NCBI GenBank assembly: GCA_036873135.1
Contig: JAPTYO010000005.1
Coordinates: forward strand, 7,852,166-7,916,165
Direction: 5' to 3'
Source of the DNA: Clarkia xantiana subsp. parviflora
Lineage: Eukaryota > Streptophyta > Magnoliopsida > Myrtales > Onagraceae
Length of the DNA stretch: 64,000 bases
Shown piece after piece: positions 9,354 through 20,135 of this stretch. Both the position numbers and the translations under genes were made by a program. Positions within the stretch are counted from its first letter, which is position 1; each line of letters opens with the position of its first letter. Under the pieces are notes generated by a model. It saw only the letters and a program-made list of their open reading frames with translations, ran no database searches and was not told where the DNA came from.

Positions 9354-12300
9354 ATGGCCGGTGGTGGCAAGAGGAAGCAAGTTCCGGCCGGCAGTTCTCG
9401 TCCTGCAGGAACTGTGAATTCCCCGTTGCCGGAACGCGTCGCTGAACAAGGTGAGAACCCTGCCCTTTCTCAGACAGGGGGACATGGTGATGAGGTCTCA
9501 GTCCGAGACGCTGGAAGGGACAGGCAAGAGGTCCCTCATAGGGGGGAGGATGATGCTCCACCAAACCCGGTGGGCCCTGGAGCTGGAGATGCCCCGCGAA
9601 GGGAAGAAGGGTCGTCTTCGAACTCGGAGTTGGCCAAGGCAGTGGCGGAGGCCATGCCAATGTTCCTGGCTGCCATGGAGGCTCTGCTGGACAAAAGAGA
9701 GGCCGCTAGAAAGAGGGAGGAGTTGCCTCCGCGAGAAGAGTTACCGCCACCCCCGCCGAGGGTGGACCCAGAGGAGCAGGAGGTTCCGTCCCAGGACAAG
9801 GGTAAGGAATCTACGCAACCAGAGAAGTTCGTGGTGGACGGCCCTGGGCCAGTGCAGAATAGGACCATCCCCCTGAACGGTCCCCTCACCGCTGACCAGG
9901 TGGTAAGAATCATTAGCATCTATACGGGCGACCAAAAGCAGATGACCTCGGAGCTCAGGGATCGATCCAGCCATCCTTTCGTACCGCGGCTGATCGACAC
10001 CGTTGCCCCGCCAGGGATAGGTATCCCGACGATCGAAGCATATGATGGGGAAGGAGACCCGGTCCGCCATGTACAAAGGCACGTTCAGGCATGCATGGGT
10101 AGGACTTCAAACGAAGATTTGATATGCTCGCTGTTCCCGATAACCCTAGGAGAGAGGGCCATGACCTGGTTCTTTAGCCTTCCACCAGGAAGCATTACAT
10201 GCTGGGCCGACATGCACGACCGCTTCATCAAGCAGTACCAAGGACGAAGACGCCTCCTGAAAAGCGTGAGAACCCTAACCAAGGTGGTGCAGAGACCTGA
10301 TGAATCGTTGGCGTATTATTACCAACGGTTCACTGCCAGCGCTGCGGAGATTGATGAAGAAATCTCGGAGGGAGAGATGATACGTACTTTCCTGCATAAC
10401 CTAAGTGCTCCGTATGGCTCCGATCTAATGCACAGTGTAGCCGCGAAGGCCATATGGAGTATGGAGGCCCTGCAAGCGAGGGTGAAGCAGCAAATTGATG
10501 TCCAGGAGTCAAAAATCGCTGCTGGAGAGCTAGATCCCCCGAAATCGGGGAGAGGAAAGACATCATCCAAGCTGTCGGATGATCGCAGGAGAAGCGATAA
10601 GTCGGAGGGGAGTAGAAACCGAGGCCGTCCCGACCGAAAAGAAGACAAGCGTCCCGCGGGGAAAGACAATCGAGAGGGTCGCGCTACCCCCATCAACACC
10701 TCGATGGCCTCCGTATTAGCCGTGATGGAGCGACAAGGCCTCGTCCGATACCCCCCAAGGAAAGAAGGCGAGTACCTGGGAGGCCGCCCAGATCGCTACT
10801 GTCGTTACCATCGAGCCAGTGGTCATGACACCGAAAATTGTCGGGAGCTGAAGAAAGAGATTGAGAAGCTGATCCAGAAGGGGAAGCTGAAGGAATTTGT
10901 CGGGAAGGGACGATGTCGATCTCGTTCCAGAAGCAGGTCCCGCTCCCGTTCGAAATCTCGCGACCGCTCCCCAAAGAAGAAGAAGGTGGAGCAGGAAGCC
11001 TCAGGATCGGGAGCCCGCCGAGAGAGGCGCGGAACCATCAACGTCATCCATGGAGGAATGGCAGCGGGAGGTGATACCTCTGCTTCTCGCGAAAACTATG
11101 CTTCGCGCATCTCTGCCGCGGTGGTGCTAGGCAAACGGTCCCGGTCGTGGACCCTGAAGGAAGAAATGGAAATTTCGTTCTCGAAGGAGGATCTAATAGG
11201 CGTGGAGAGCCCTCACGACGATGCCTTGGTCGTAACCCTGGACGTAGACGGATTCGAGATGAAGCGGATCCTGATAGACGGAGGGAGTTCCTCCGATATT
11301 CTTTTCATGGATGCTCTGGAAGCTATGGGAAAGACGAAGAAGGACCTTACGCAGGTGGACTTCCCGATGGTGGGATTCTCTGGCTCGACTTCCTACCCAC
11401 TAGGAATGATTACCTTACCAGTAGAGTTTGGTAGTGGCTGGAAGATGGAGAGGCGGAACGTAGATTTCGTCGTGGTGGAGTCCGCGGGGGCATATAACGC
11501 GATCATTGGGAGGACCACTATTAACCCCCTCATGGCAGTTGCCTCAACGGTCCATCAGAAGATGAAGTTCCCAACTGATAACGGAGTAGGAGAGGTCAAG
11601 GGTGACCAGGTGGCGTCGCGGAAATGTTACGTTAATGCCACCCGACGAAGAAGGAGGGAGACCATGACTGTTCTTCAGACAGATACCGATCCTCGAGAAG
11701 AGTATGGGCGTCCCGCCCCCATGGAGGATTTGAAGGAAGTGGAGATCGATGGACCTCAGAGGAAGGTGAAAATCGGCTCTGCCCTGTCGGATGAAAGAGC
11801 ACGAGAGTTGATCGAGCTCTTGAAGGAGTTCAAGGAGCTGTTTGCCTGGTCCCCGAGTGATATGCCAGGAATCAGTCCCGACGTGATAGTGCACGAGCTC
11901 AAGATTGACCCCGCGATCAAGCCTATCGCGCAGAGGAGACGTCCGATGGGCGCAGACAAGAGGATCGCGATCCAGCAGGAGGTGGGCAGACTGCTCGATG
12001 CTGGATTCATCAAGGAGCTCCGATTCCAGACTTGGGTGGCTAACCCAGTACTGGTGCGAAAGAGTAATGGAAAGTGGCGAATGTGTGTTGACTTCCGCGA
12101 TTTGAACAAAGCTTGCCCGAAAGACTGCTACCCGCTCCCGAGGATTGACCAGCTGGTGGACGCTACATCGGGACATGAGCTGCTGAGCTTCATGGATGCA
12201 TACTCTGGGTACAACCAGATTAAGATGGCGAAGGATGATGCTCCCCATACGGCCTTCTATGCCGACAGCGATGTCTACCATTATGACGTGATGCCCTTTG

Positions 12301-15005
12301 GATTGATCAATGCCGGAGCAACTTACCAGCGGATGGTGAACAAATTGTTCGGAGACATGTTGGGGAAAACCATGGAGGCATATGTGGACGACATGCTAGT
12401 GAAGTCCCGACAGGCAGGAGACCATGTCCAGAATCTGGCGGCAGCATTTGAGCGGATGAAGTTTCATCAAGTTCGCCTGAATCCCGACAAATGTGCTTTT
12501 GGGGTGAACTCGGGGAAGTTCCTAGGGTTCATGGTGAGCCAGAGAGGAATCGAGGTGAACCCCGAGAAGCTGCGAGCAATCGAGGAGATGCAGTCCCCGA
12601 AGAATCATCGGGAGGTCCAGGTGCTGAATGGCCGGTTGGCCGCGATGAATCGCTTCCTATCCAAGGCGAGCGATCGAGCTATGCCATTTTTTGATGTGCT
12701 GAGGGCCAATAAAAAGTTCGAGTGGACCGACAAGTGTGAGGAAGCATTCCAAGCACTCAAGCAGCACCTTCGTACCCTTCCGCCGTTGGCGAAACCAGTC
12801 CCAGGCGAGCCACTTTATCTCTATTTGGCTGTTTCTGATGTAGCTGTTAGTTCTGTTTTGATTAAGATTGTCAAAGGCAACCAAGTGCCCATCTATTATG
12901 TAAGCAAGGCGTTGGCCAAGTCTGAAATAAATTATCCCGCTATTGAGAAGTATCTCTTCGCGTTGATTATTGCCGCTCGTAAACTACGACCTTACTTCCA
13001 TGCCCATGAAGTCACGGTATTGACGAACCAGCCCTTGAAACACTTTTTGAATCGACCGGAGGCGTCGGGGAGATTAGTAAAATGGGCCATCGAGCTGACG
13101 GAGTTCCGCATTCATTTCGCTCCGAGAACCGCTATTAAGGGTCAGGCATTGGCAGATTTTATAGCTGAGTCTACGGCACCCGATCTAGAAGCAACGGGTC
13201 CCGCAGAGGGGGCAACCATGGAAGAGGTCCCGACAACAGAACAGCAGCCAGAACAGCCGAATGAGGGGAATACGTGGGAGATGTACACTGACGGTTCATC
13301 AAGTGTGGAAGGCTCGGGGGCAGGATTCGTATTGATACCACCCGGCGGAGGCGAGCCTTTACGATATGCCCTGGCATTGACATTCAAAGCCACCAACAAC
13401 GAAGCAGAGTATGAGGCTCTCATCACAGGCCTCAAGATTGCCAAGGGTACGGGGGTCGACCATCTGAAAGTGAAGTGTGATGCTAACTTGGTTGTAAATC
13501 AAGTCCAAGGGAACTATGAAGCTAAAAGTCCGACGATGAAGAAATATTTGCAAGAGGTACAGACTTTGAAGGAGAACTTCAAAAGCTTTGATATCGAGGC
13601 GATCCCAAGGGAAGAAAACGTGGAAGCAGATGCCTTGAGCAAATTTGCTCTGGGAGTGGCCCCCGAGGAAAATCGGAGGGTGCATTTCCTAGAGAGGGTG
13701 ATCATCTCAAACATCGACCCGGTGGAGGTCTGTGCTGTGGGGACAAGATCGGAAGAAGAGGAGGAGCCCACCTGGATGACCCCGATGGTCACGTACCTGA
13801 CTACGGGAATACTCCCCGATGATAAAACGGCAGCCGTCAGGTTGCGGCGGATTGCAGACAACTATGCGATGATGGACAACCAATTATACAAAAAAGGGTA
13901 CGTAAAACCTTTCTTAAAATGTGTAGCAGAGCCTGATACAAATCGGATCCTGAGGGAGCTCCACGAAGGAGTCGCGGCCTGCCATGAAGGGGCCCGATCC
14001 CTAGTAAGGAAGGCATTGAACTTAGGCTACTACTGGCCCTCGATGAACAAAGAAGCGACCGCGATGGTCCAATCCTGTGATGCATGCCAGAGGTACGCTC
14101 CAAATATCGTGGCTCCCGCCGCAGACCTGATGCCTATCAGTAGTGCATGGCCCTTCGCGCAATGGGGAATTGACTTGGTGGGACCACTCCCCCAAGCGAG
14201 AGGTCAGTGCAAGTATTTACTCGTGGCCATTGACTACTTCTCAAAATGGATAGAGGCCAAAGCATTGGCTAGAACGACGGGGCAGCAGATCCTCAGATTC
14301 CTTCAAACTCAGATCATATCCCGGTATGGGGTCCCGCGAGTACTAATCAGCGACAACGGCCCTCCGTTCAACGGAGCCCAGTTGAAGGAGTACTTGGAAG
14401 AATTGAATATTGAGCATCGGACCGCTTCAGTCCGCCACGCCCAGACCAATGGTCAGGTAGAGTCAGCCAACAAGATCGTGATGGATGGCTTGAAGAAGAG
14501 AGTCTATGCCCTGCAGGGCCATTGGCTGGATGAGCTCGAGAATGTGCTATGGGCTGTGAGAACGACACCCAAGCAATCAACAGGAGAAACTCCGTTTGGC
14601 CTGGTTTACGGCACGGAGGCAGTTGCTCCCGTGGAAATAGCAGTGGCGTCCCATCGCGCGAAATACTACGAGCCCCTGACAAATGAGGAGATGAGACGTC
14701 TGGACTTAGACCTACTCGAGGAGAAGAGGTGGAAGGCTGATGAAGTCCAGGCTCGAATGCGACTGGCAACAGCCCGATATTACAATCGGCGTGTCAGGTC
14801 CCGACAATTCTTCGTGGGAGAACTTGTCTGGCGGAGGAATGAGTTTGTTCATCAAGATCAGATCAACAAGCTGTCACCAAAATGGGAGGGACCCTACAAG
14901 ATCGTGGGGATGCCAGTGCCCAATGCATACAAGTTAGAGGATCTCGAAGGCAAGACGTTGAAGCATTCCTTCAGTGGTGAACACTTGAAGAAGTATCATG
15001 TTTGA
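9354..15005 (+). CDS. Gag-Pol polyprotein of element 1 (Tat lineage), 1883 aa
   Basis: One uninterrupted frame encodes all replication proteins. The start is the first ATG after the PBS (MAGGGKRKQ). Gag: retrotransposon gag domain at about residues 255-350 (ERAMTWFFSLPPGSITCWADM), a Cys/His knuckle-like CRYHRASGHDTENC near 483-496, then an Arg-Ser dipeptide tract at about 519-545. Protease: IDGGSSSDILF with the catalytic Asp near 642. Reverse transcriptase: about 860-1090, with active-site YVDDM at 1010-1014. A first RNase H/connection region follows. A second, archaeal-type RNase H then spans about 1309-1430, with catalytic residues visible in YTDGSS, NNEAEYEA, KCDAN and EADALSK. Integrase: HHCC module from about 1535, DDE core (GIDLVG, SDNGPPF, GQVESAN). 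The dual RNase H is typical of Tat elements. Transcription is expected from the LTR TATA at 9090. Confidence 0.97.
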   Translation: MAGGGKRKQVPAGSSRPAGTVNSPLPERVAEQGENPALSQTGGHGDEVSVRDAGRDRQEVPHRGEDDAPPNPVGPGAGDAPRREEGSSSNSELAKAVAEAMPMFLAAMEALLDKREAARKREELPPREELPPPPPRVDPEEQEVPSQDKGKESTQPEKFVVDGPGPVQNRTIPLNGPLTADQVVRIISIYTGDQKQMTSELRDRSSHPFVPRLIDTVAPPGIGIPTIEAYDGEGDPVRHVQRHVQACMGRTSNEDLICSLFPITLGERAMTWFFSLPPGSITCWADMHDRFIKQYQGRRRLLKSVRTLTKVVQRPDESLAYYYQRFTASAAEIDEEISEGEMIRTFLHNLSAPYGSDLMHSVAAKAIWSMEALQARVKQQIDVQESKIAAGELDPPKSGRGKTSSKLSDDRRRSDKSEGSRNRGRPDRKEDKRPAGKDNREGRATPINTSMASVLAVMERQGLVRYPPRKEGEYLGGRPDRYCRYHRASGHDTENCRELKKEIEKLIQKGKLKEFVGKGRCRSRSRSRSRSRSKSRDRSPKKKKVEQEASGSGARRERRGTINVIHGGMAAGGDTSASRENYASRISAAVVLGKRSRSWTLKEEMEISFSKEDLIGVESPHDDALVVTLDVDGFEMKRILIDGGSSSDILFMDALEAMGKTKKDLTQVDFPMVGFSGSTSYPLGMITLPVEFGSGWKMERRNVDFVVVESAGAYNAIIGRTTINPLMAVASTVHQKMKFPTDNGVGEVKGDQVASRKCYVNATRRRRRETMTVLQTDTDPREEYGRPAPMEDLKEVEIDGPQRKVKIGSALSDERARELIELLKEFKELFAWSPSDMPGISPDVIVHELKIDPAIKPIAQRRRPMGADKRIAIQQEVGRLLDAGFIKELRFQTWVANPVLVRKSNGKWRMCVDFRDLNKACPKDCYPLPRIDQLVDATSGHELLSFMDAYSGYNQIKMAKDDAPHTAFYADSDVYHYDVMPFGLINAGATYQRMVNKLFGDMLGKTMEAYVDDMLVKSRQAGDHVQNLAAAFERMKFHQVRLNPDKCAFGVNSGKFLGFMVSQRGIEVNPEKLRAIEEMQSPKNHREVQVLNGRLAAMNRFLSKASDRAMPFFDVLRANKKFEWTDKCEEAFQALKQHLRTLPPLAKPVPGEPLYLYLAVSDVAVSSVLIKIVKGNQVPIYYVSKALAKSEINYPAIEKYLFALIIAARKLRPYFHAHEVTVLTNQPLKHFLNRPEASGRLVKWAIELTEFRIHFAPRTAIKGQALADFIAESTAPDLEATGPAEGATMEEVPTTEQQPEQPNEGNTWEMYTDGSSSVEGSGAGFVLIPPGGGEPLRYALALTFKATNNEAEYEALITGLKIAKGTGVDHLKVKCDANLVVNQVQGNYEAKSPTMKKYLQEVQTLKENFKSFDIEAIPREENVEADALSKFALGVAPEENRRVHFLERVIISNIDPVEVCAVGTRSEEEEEPTWMTPMVTYLTTGILPDDKTAAVRLRRIADNYAMMDNQLYKKGYVKPFLKCVAEPDTNRILRELHEGVAACHEGARSLVRKALNLGYYWPSMNKEATAMVQSCDACQRYAPNIVAPAADLMPISSAWPFAQWGIDLVGPLPQARGQCKYLLVAIDYFSKWIEAKALARTTGQQILRFLQTQIISRYGVPRVLISDNGPPFNGAQLKEYLEELNIEHRTASVRHAQTNGQVESANKIVMDGLKKRVYALQGHWLDELENVLWAVRTTPKQSTGETPFGLVYGTEAVAPVEIAVASHRAKYYEPLTNEEMRRLDLDLLEEKRWKADEVQARMRLATARYYNRRVRSRQFFVGELVWRRNEFVHQDQINKLSPKWEGPYKIVGMPVPNAYKLEDLEGKTLKHSFSGEHLKKYHV

Positions 15006-15119
15006 TATGAAGCCGCCACGAATGGCGCAAATTGTCTATCAATAAAATCCGATGTAAGCCTACTTTGAATTATTAGTGAATAAAAGAAGTTGCCTTCCGA
15101 TTAAATTGCCTTCGAATTT

Positions 15120-15760
15120 ATTTTTACTGTTAATAAGACGTCCCGAGTGACGCAACAAAAGCCTTTCGAGGTACGATGAAAGCCCCGCGGGGGACGCATA
15201 AGTCGCCTATATGGCGCGGCCAAAAGCCTTAACAGGTACGGACAAAAGCCCTACGGGGTACACGTAAGTCGTCTATATGATGCAACTAAAAGCCTAGGTA
15301 TGAAAAGGCCCTGGTGGGTCCGCGTAAGTCGTCTATATGATGCGGCCAAAAGCCTTAACAGGTACGAAAAGGCCCAGATGGGTCCGCATAAGTCGTCTAT
15401 ATGACGCGGCCAAAAGCCTTAACAGGTATGAAAAGCCTTAACAGGTACGAATAAAGACGTCCAGTAGAGACGCAGCAAAAAGCCTTAGAGGATACGATTA
15501 AGTCGTCCAGTAGAGACGCAACGAAAGCCCTGGAAGGGTATGAACATGGCCTTGAAAAGCAGGGACGAGAAACCTTAAGTGGTGAAATCCCGATTTTGGA
15601 CGAGAAACCTTAAGTGGTGAAATCCCGATTTTGGACGAGAAACCTTAAGTGGTGAAGTCCCGATTTTGGACGAGAAACCTTAAGTGGTGAAGTCCCGATT
15701 TCGGACGAGAAACCTTAAGTGGTGAAGTCCCGATTTCGAACGAAAAACCTCAAATGGTGA
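15120..15760. repeat. Tandem repeats between pol and aORF of element 1
   Basis: Two arrays. 15130-15540 holds degenerate units around AAAAGCCTTAACAGGTACG with interposed AAGTCGTCTATATGA. About 15563-15757 holds five copies of a 35-bp unit (core GACGAGAAACCTTAAGTGG). They occupy the same place as the unrelated array of element 2. Confidence 0.85.
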
Positions 15761-15964
15761 AAGTCTTAAGTAAAGCGTCAGAAAGACGTATGGAGCATCA
15801 GAACGTCCTAAGTAATGAATCTTAGAGCCGCCTTAGATAAAATGCATACGAGTATCGGAGCCAAGGCAGATGGAAAGAGAACTATGCATATAAAGGCTCG
15901 AAGGCCAAAGAAGTTCATTACAAAAGATAAAGGTGATGAACAACAAGGACTGAAAATGTAAGCA

Positions 15965-18690
15965 CTAAACTTGGTCCTTGCCAGGAGATGGGCCCTCAGC
16001 GGCATCGGAGGGAGCAGGGTCCGGAGGGGCTTGAGCAGAAGGCTCCGCGGCTGGCAGAGTTGGGTCCACAGCAGTAATCTCTTCACTCTCCGCGGGGAGG
16101 CTGAAATACTTCTCCGCGAAAGGGGCAAGGGTCTCGGACTTCTTAAAGTCGATAGAATCTGCATAGACTGTGTAGAGTTCTTCAACGGCATTGAATAAGG
16201 TGTCCTCTACCTCGGACTTGCAGAACTCCACAGCAGCCAGCTTGAATTCCTCGGAGTCCCGATACTCCTTGTGGCCCTGAAGACGACCCTCCGCGCAGCC
16301 TTGCAGACGACCTTCCTCGAGACCCTGAGACTTGGCCTCAGCAAGCTGGGCAGAAAACTCAGCCCTCTCCGCCTCCAACTTCGCCTTGGCTTCCTTGAGA
16401 AGATCCGCGAAGACGTTTTTCTCACGAATAAGTTGCTGCTTCTCCTGCTCATTCCGCTGATGCTCCAGTTGGGCCATCTTCTGATCTCGACGCATGACAG
16501 CCTCATGGTCATGGACCTTCTTGAGCAGGCTTGTGGCCATGTCATCGAGGAGAGCCTTCTCCTTGGCCATCTTATTTTCGGCCGCCACCGCCTCATCACG
16601 CTCCATCTGAAGCTTGGCCAAAGCTTCAGGGTTCGCTTGGGCCTGGGCCTCCTCTAAAGCACCCTTCAGGGCCAGGATAAGCCCGAAACAGCGCTGTTGG
16701 TTGGCGGTATCCTAAAAGAAGGGAAAACAAAGTTTCAGAAATTAGAGGCACTATGGAAGAAGAAGATAAAGCAAGGGCAAGATTTTACCTCCAATCGGCG
16801 GATGGCCATATCGCGGATGTCCTCCTCCAGGTCCTCCCGAGCAAAGGACAAGGGTCGCCTCAAGGCTGGAGGAACTGACCCCGCCAGAAGATGCAGAGCC
16901 AGACCAGGATCAAGATTTCCCCGTCGGAGAGGGATTCCGCGGAGAGACTCGATCGGATTCCAGGGCAACATCGCCTGGTCGGGAGTGAAAACCTTGTAAA
17001 GGTTTTCGTCCACAGGGAAAGGAGGGACAGTACCGGAACCCTCAGCAGGAGGAGCCACCTCAGCTGGTGGCTCGGGAGTCGGAGTACGAAAAATGGGAGG
17101 AGGACTCTTGGATACATCCCTGGCAGCGGGCCTCGTGCTCTTAGACCTCGACCGACCACGGGGAATCAGGCCCCCCTCTTCAGGCTCCTCGGCGGAGGGA
17201 GAAGCTTCCAAGTGAGTCACCGGCCGGAACGGAGTCCCCGCCGGGATATCCTCTAGCAGCAGTTCTTGCGGAGCCGCCGTCTCCGCAGGAATAACAGCCT
17301 CTGTCGGGGGAAGAACCTCCAAAGGACCTGTGGCAGTGGGACGAATGAAGTCAGGAAGAATGCCCTCAGGGCACCAGATGATCTGACGATCGAAATATTG
17401 TTGCTTCCCAAGGACGTTGTAATATCCCGCCTCAATAACATGAGGAATCTCTCCTTGAAGGACGAATTTAATCTCTTGAACCCGCGTCTTCCGATCGGCG
17501 GGGATAAGTTCCTCGGGAATTAATTTTTTATATTTTGTAATCGCACGACGAACGCGCTTACCTTCCTCGACAGTGGTGGCCCCAAAGGCCTGATCAATCT
17601 CCTCCCGTCTGGCCTTCTTGGCCACGACTGGCTCCTCAGTCGGAGGGGCAATAGCTAAGGGAGTGGAGGAGGAAGCCCCTTTCTTCACCAATTTACGCTT
17701 CCGCCTGGAACCGCCCTGAACAGCATCAGTCTCGCCCTGCTTCATAACGAGATGAGTCAACAGAGAAACCTTCTTGGCTGCAAAAGTAAAAATAAGATGA
17801 TTAGAAATATTACCCAGACGACTAAATCCGCGGAGACCGAATCTAGGAGACGAACTCCGATGGCAATTAGATGCCGCTCTTGAAGCTTATTGGCATCCAA
17901 AGGTATAAAGTTGTCCCCCCAACGGTAAAGTTGAACCATTTGAAGGGTGTTGAGGTCATCCTCGGAATAATCTTGAAGCTTGGGGGCAGGGTCCGCCATA
18001 ATCTCCCATCGAGGCCAGGGGACGGAGCTATGCTGGATGAAGAAGTAATACTTCTTCCACCCACTGTTGTCAGAACCTGAGTCGCGAATCAAGACCCGAT
18101 CCTTGTGAAACTTCCAGGTTTCACTATCCCAGCCGTAGCGTGAGAGTTGCTCCTTTGTCCACTTGGGGAAGCGGGGAGAGAAGGAGCAGACGCCGGATTT
18201 ATTGCATTTCATGCCATAGAAGGTGCGGAATAACAGAAGACTGTATGTCCATTGTTGACGGTAGCACAGGAGTTGGAAGGCATTCCACACGCGGATGGCG
18301 TGCGGAGAGAAGGTGCAAGGATGAGTTTTGTAAAAATTACACATCTCCACCAGGGTTCCGCAGAAGGGGAACCGAATCCCCGCACTTATTTGTCCGGTAG
18401 AGACATAGGTTTCCCCCGCTCGAGGAGGCGTGATAATGTGCTTCCTCCTACCAGCAGACTGGGACCCATAGGGGAAGCGAGGCTCCCAATCCGAGGTAAT
18501 ACACCCCTCCCTAAGGGCCGTCTCATATGAACCCTCGGATATTTCATTGACAGCATATTCAAAGAAGAAAGGAGCCCTAACCTCAGAACTAGCCTCGTCT
18601 AAAACAATTACAGACAGGGAGAATTGAGAAAAGAGGAATAAAAACAGTACGTAGATTATGAAAACATGGAAAGAAGCCCTTACCAGACAT
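15965..18690 (-). CDS. aORF of element 1: intact antisense spliced accessory gene
   Basis: The gene is opposite to gag-pol and runs toward pol. Exons on the minus strand: 18690-18684 (7 nt), 18598-17814, then from 17777 or 17771 to 16789, and 16711-15965. Introns 1 (18683-18599) and 3 (16788-16712) have GT-AG ends and lengths of 85 and 77 bp. The middle gap is only 36-42 nt, so its boundaries are uncertain. No internal stop is seen in the spliced frame, giving about 840 residues. The N-terminal half is the gypsy-associated 'putative transposon protein' domain (HAIRVWNAFQLLCYRQQW, SSVPWPRWE). A basic segment follows (RRKRKLVKKG), then an acidic/Pro-rich linker and a C-terminal coiled coil of about 200 residues (AKLQMERDEAVAAENKM...). 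The protein parallels the element 2 copy along its length. Function is unknown; nuclear location is suggested only by the basic stretch. Confidence 0.8.
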
Positions 18691-18846
18691 GATTGATGGT
18701 CGGAAAGTGAAGAAAAAGAGGATCGGAGAAGACGAAGGGGCCTTGATCACTTAGAACACCAGGAAGAGCTTGGAGAAGAACTTCGAATGCAAAGAGGACT
18801 GAGAGTCAAAGAACGCAGAAGAAGTGAATAGGATCAAGGTCCTCCC

Positions 18847-19029
18847 TTTTATAGGCTAAAAAGGCAAATGATCGTGACCGTTGAAGACGAAACGACTGGA
18901 TCAGGACCATTGAACTATGGAACGGTACAGAAGAGACAGCTGGATGGGCTTGATCTGAACCGTTGAAGAGAAAACGACACGATCTCAATCGACGAGATTA
19001 TAGGCACGGAGGAGACGTGCGTGACGTCA
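18847..19029 (-). promoter_or_regulatory. Putative promoter of the antisense ORF of element 1
   Basis: On the minus strand CTATAAAA (18854-18847) lies 164 bp before the aORF ATG. The palindromic bZIP site TGACGTCA (19022-19029) is about 170 bp further upstream. Both signals have counterparts at matching spacing in element 2. The leader is CT-rich. This suggests a polymerase II promoter internal to the element and pointing away from the 3' LTR. Confidence 0.55.
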
Positions 19030-19382
19030 CAATTGCCTTTTTCAGAAAACAACAGTCACGCTAGTTCGAACGTCGTTTCTCTATCCTCAGGCATTTAATG
19101 CTGCAATAGCCGAGGAGACTCCTCGGATTTGGCAACTACACATGGGGCCCAGAGTAATCATGAGAAAGAGACTCTGACATGTGACAGCCACACGCGAAGA
19201 TCAGAACCTCCGACGGTGGTATCGGAAGATATAAAGACAAAAGCCTTTAAACCGAGGTATCAAAAATTGCGAAGGTAGAAGGTCCCGACGGTAGTATCGG
19301 AAGATATAAAGGCGAAAACCTCCAATGACAAGATTGGCGGGCGCGAGATCAGAAGACACGATGGACTAAAAGTCCCCCATGT

Positions 19383-19394
19383 CTTGGGGGCAAA
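19383..19394 (+). other. Polypurine tract of element 1
   Basis: CTTGGGGGCAAA immediately precedes the 3' LTR start TGATGGG, the expected place for plus-strand priming. Element 2 has the matching complement at 3643-3656. Confidence 0.8.
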
Positions 19395-20135
19395 TGATGG
19401 GTTCCGATAGCAATCGTTAGCCCCGTTAAACATCCAATGGACGGCAAGTAAGTCGTGGGCCTCGTAAAGGCCCGGAAGGCCCAGAGGCCCAGTACGAAGA
19501 GCCCCGACGTAGGCGGGCCCAACATAAGAGCTGTATGCTCCCGATAAGAAGCCTCTGAGCAGGCCCCGATATGCCTTGGTAAAGGCCCCGATGATAAAGC
19601 CCCGCAGAGGCTGGACCTGTCCCGCAGAGACTGAAGGTCCTGGGTGGTGATCTAGAATGGAACAACTCTGGAGTCCCCGACAAGAGTTGGGACTTGGGAT
19701 CAGAGGATAAGACCGAGAAACCCGCCTACCAGATAGAGTAGTGGGAGACGGTTGCAGATAACGGATAAGTTCCCCCGAGATACGCAGGCCGTGCCCGAGA
19801 TACACGCAGTATGGGTAAGATACGCGGAGCGTGGGGCGAAATATACGGAATCCCCCGAGATATACGGAATCATGACCATAACGGCCAAGCCTGGCCTCAG
19901 GTAACTCTGGGTGACTTCGTCTCCTATATAAAGGAGGAAGTTACCCCAGAAAACCCTAATCTGAATTACGAGCTTAGACTTTGGCTTACCACCCCATTGA
20001 TTACCGTACTCATTTAAGCATCGGAGAGGGATTCTGGGTCACCACCCAGGTCATCCCCTTTTGCAGGACCACGCGGAGCTTAGGAGTCCAGTCATTCCGT
20101 CAAGGACGTAACAGAGCTTCGCCCGTGATCCAACA
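19395..20135 (+). repeat. 3' LTR of element 1
   Basis: 741 bp, identical by eye to the 5' LTR 8560-9300, and followed by the GTTGC target-site duplication at 20136-20140. The TATA copy is at 19925-19932. Confidence 0.96.

Larger units (their letters stand above)
8560..20135 (+). mobile_element. Element 1: intact, very young Tat-lineage Ty3/gypsy retrotransposon
   Basis: 11,576 bp on the plus strand, inserted into the integrase of element 2. LTRs 8560-9300 and 19395-20135 are 741 bp each and identical by eye. They begin TGATGGG and end ATCCAACA. The 5-bp target-site duplication GTTGC is at 8555-8559 and 20136-20140. Internal order: PBS, one gag-pol ORF, repeat spacer, antisense spliced aORF, polypurine tract. 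With gag-pol uninterrupted, aORF open and identical LTRs, the copy is potentially autonomous and recently mobile. No extra ORF precedes gag, unlike Ogre-type Tat elements, so it is closer to the Retand/RIRE2 layout. Confidence 0.95.
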
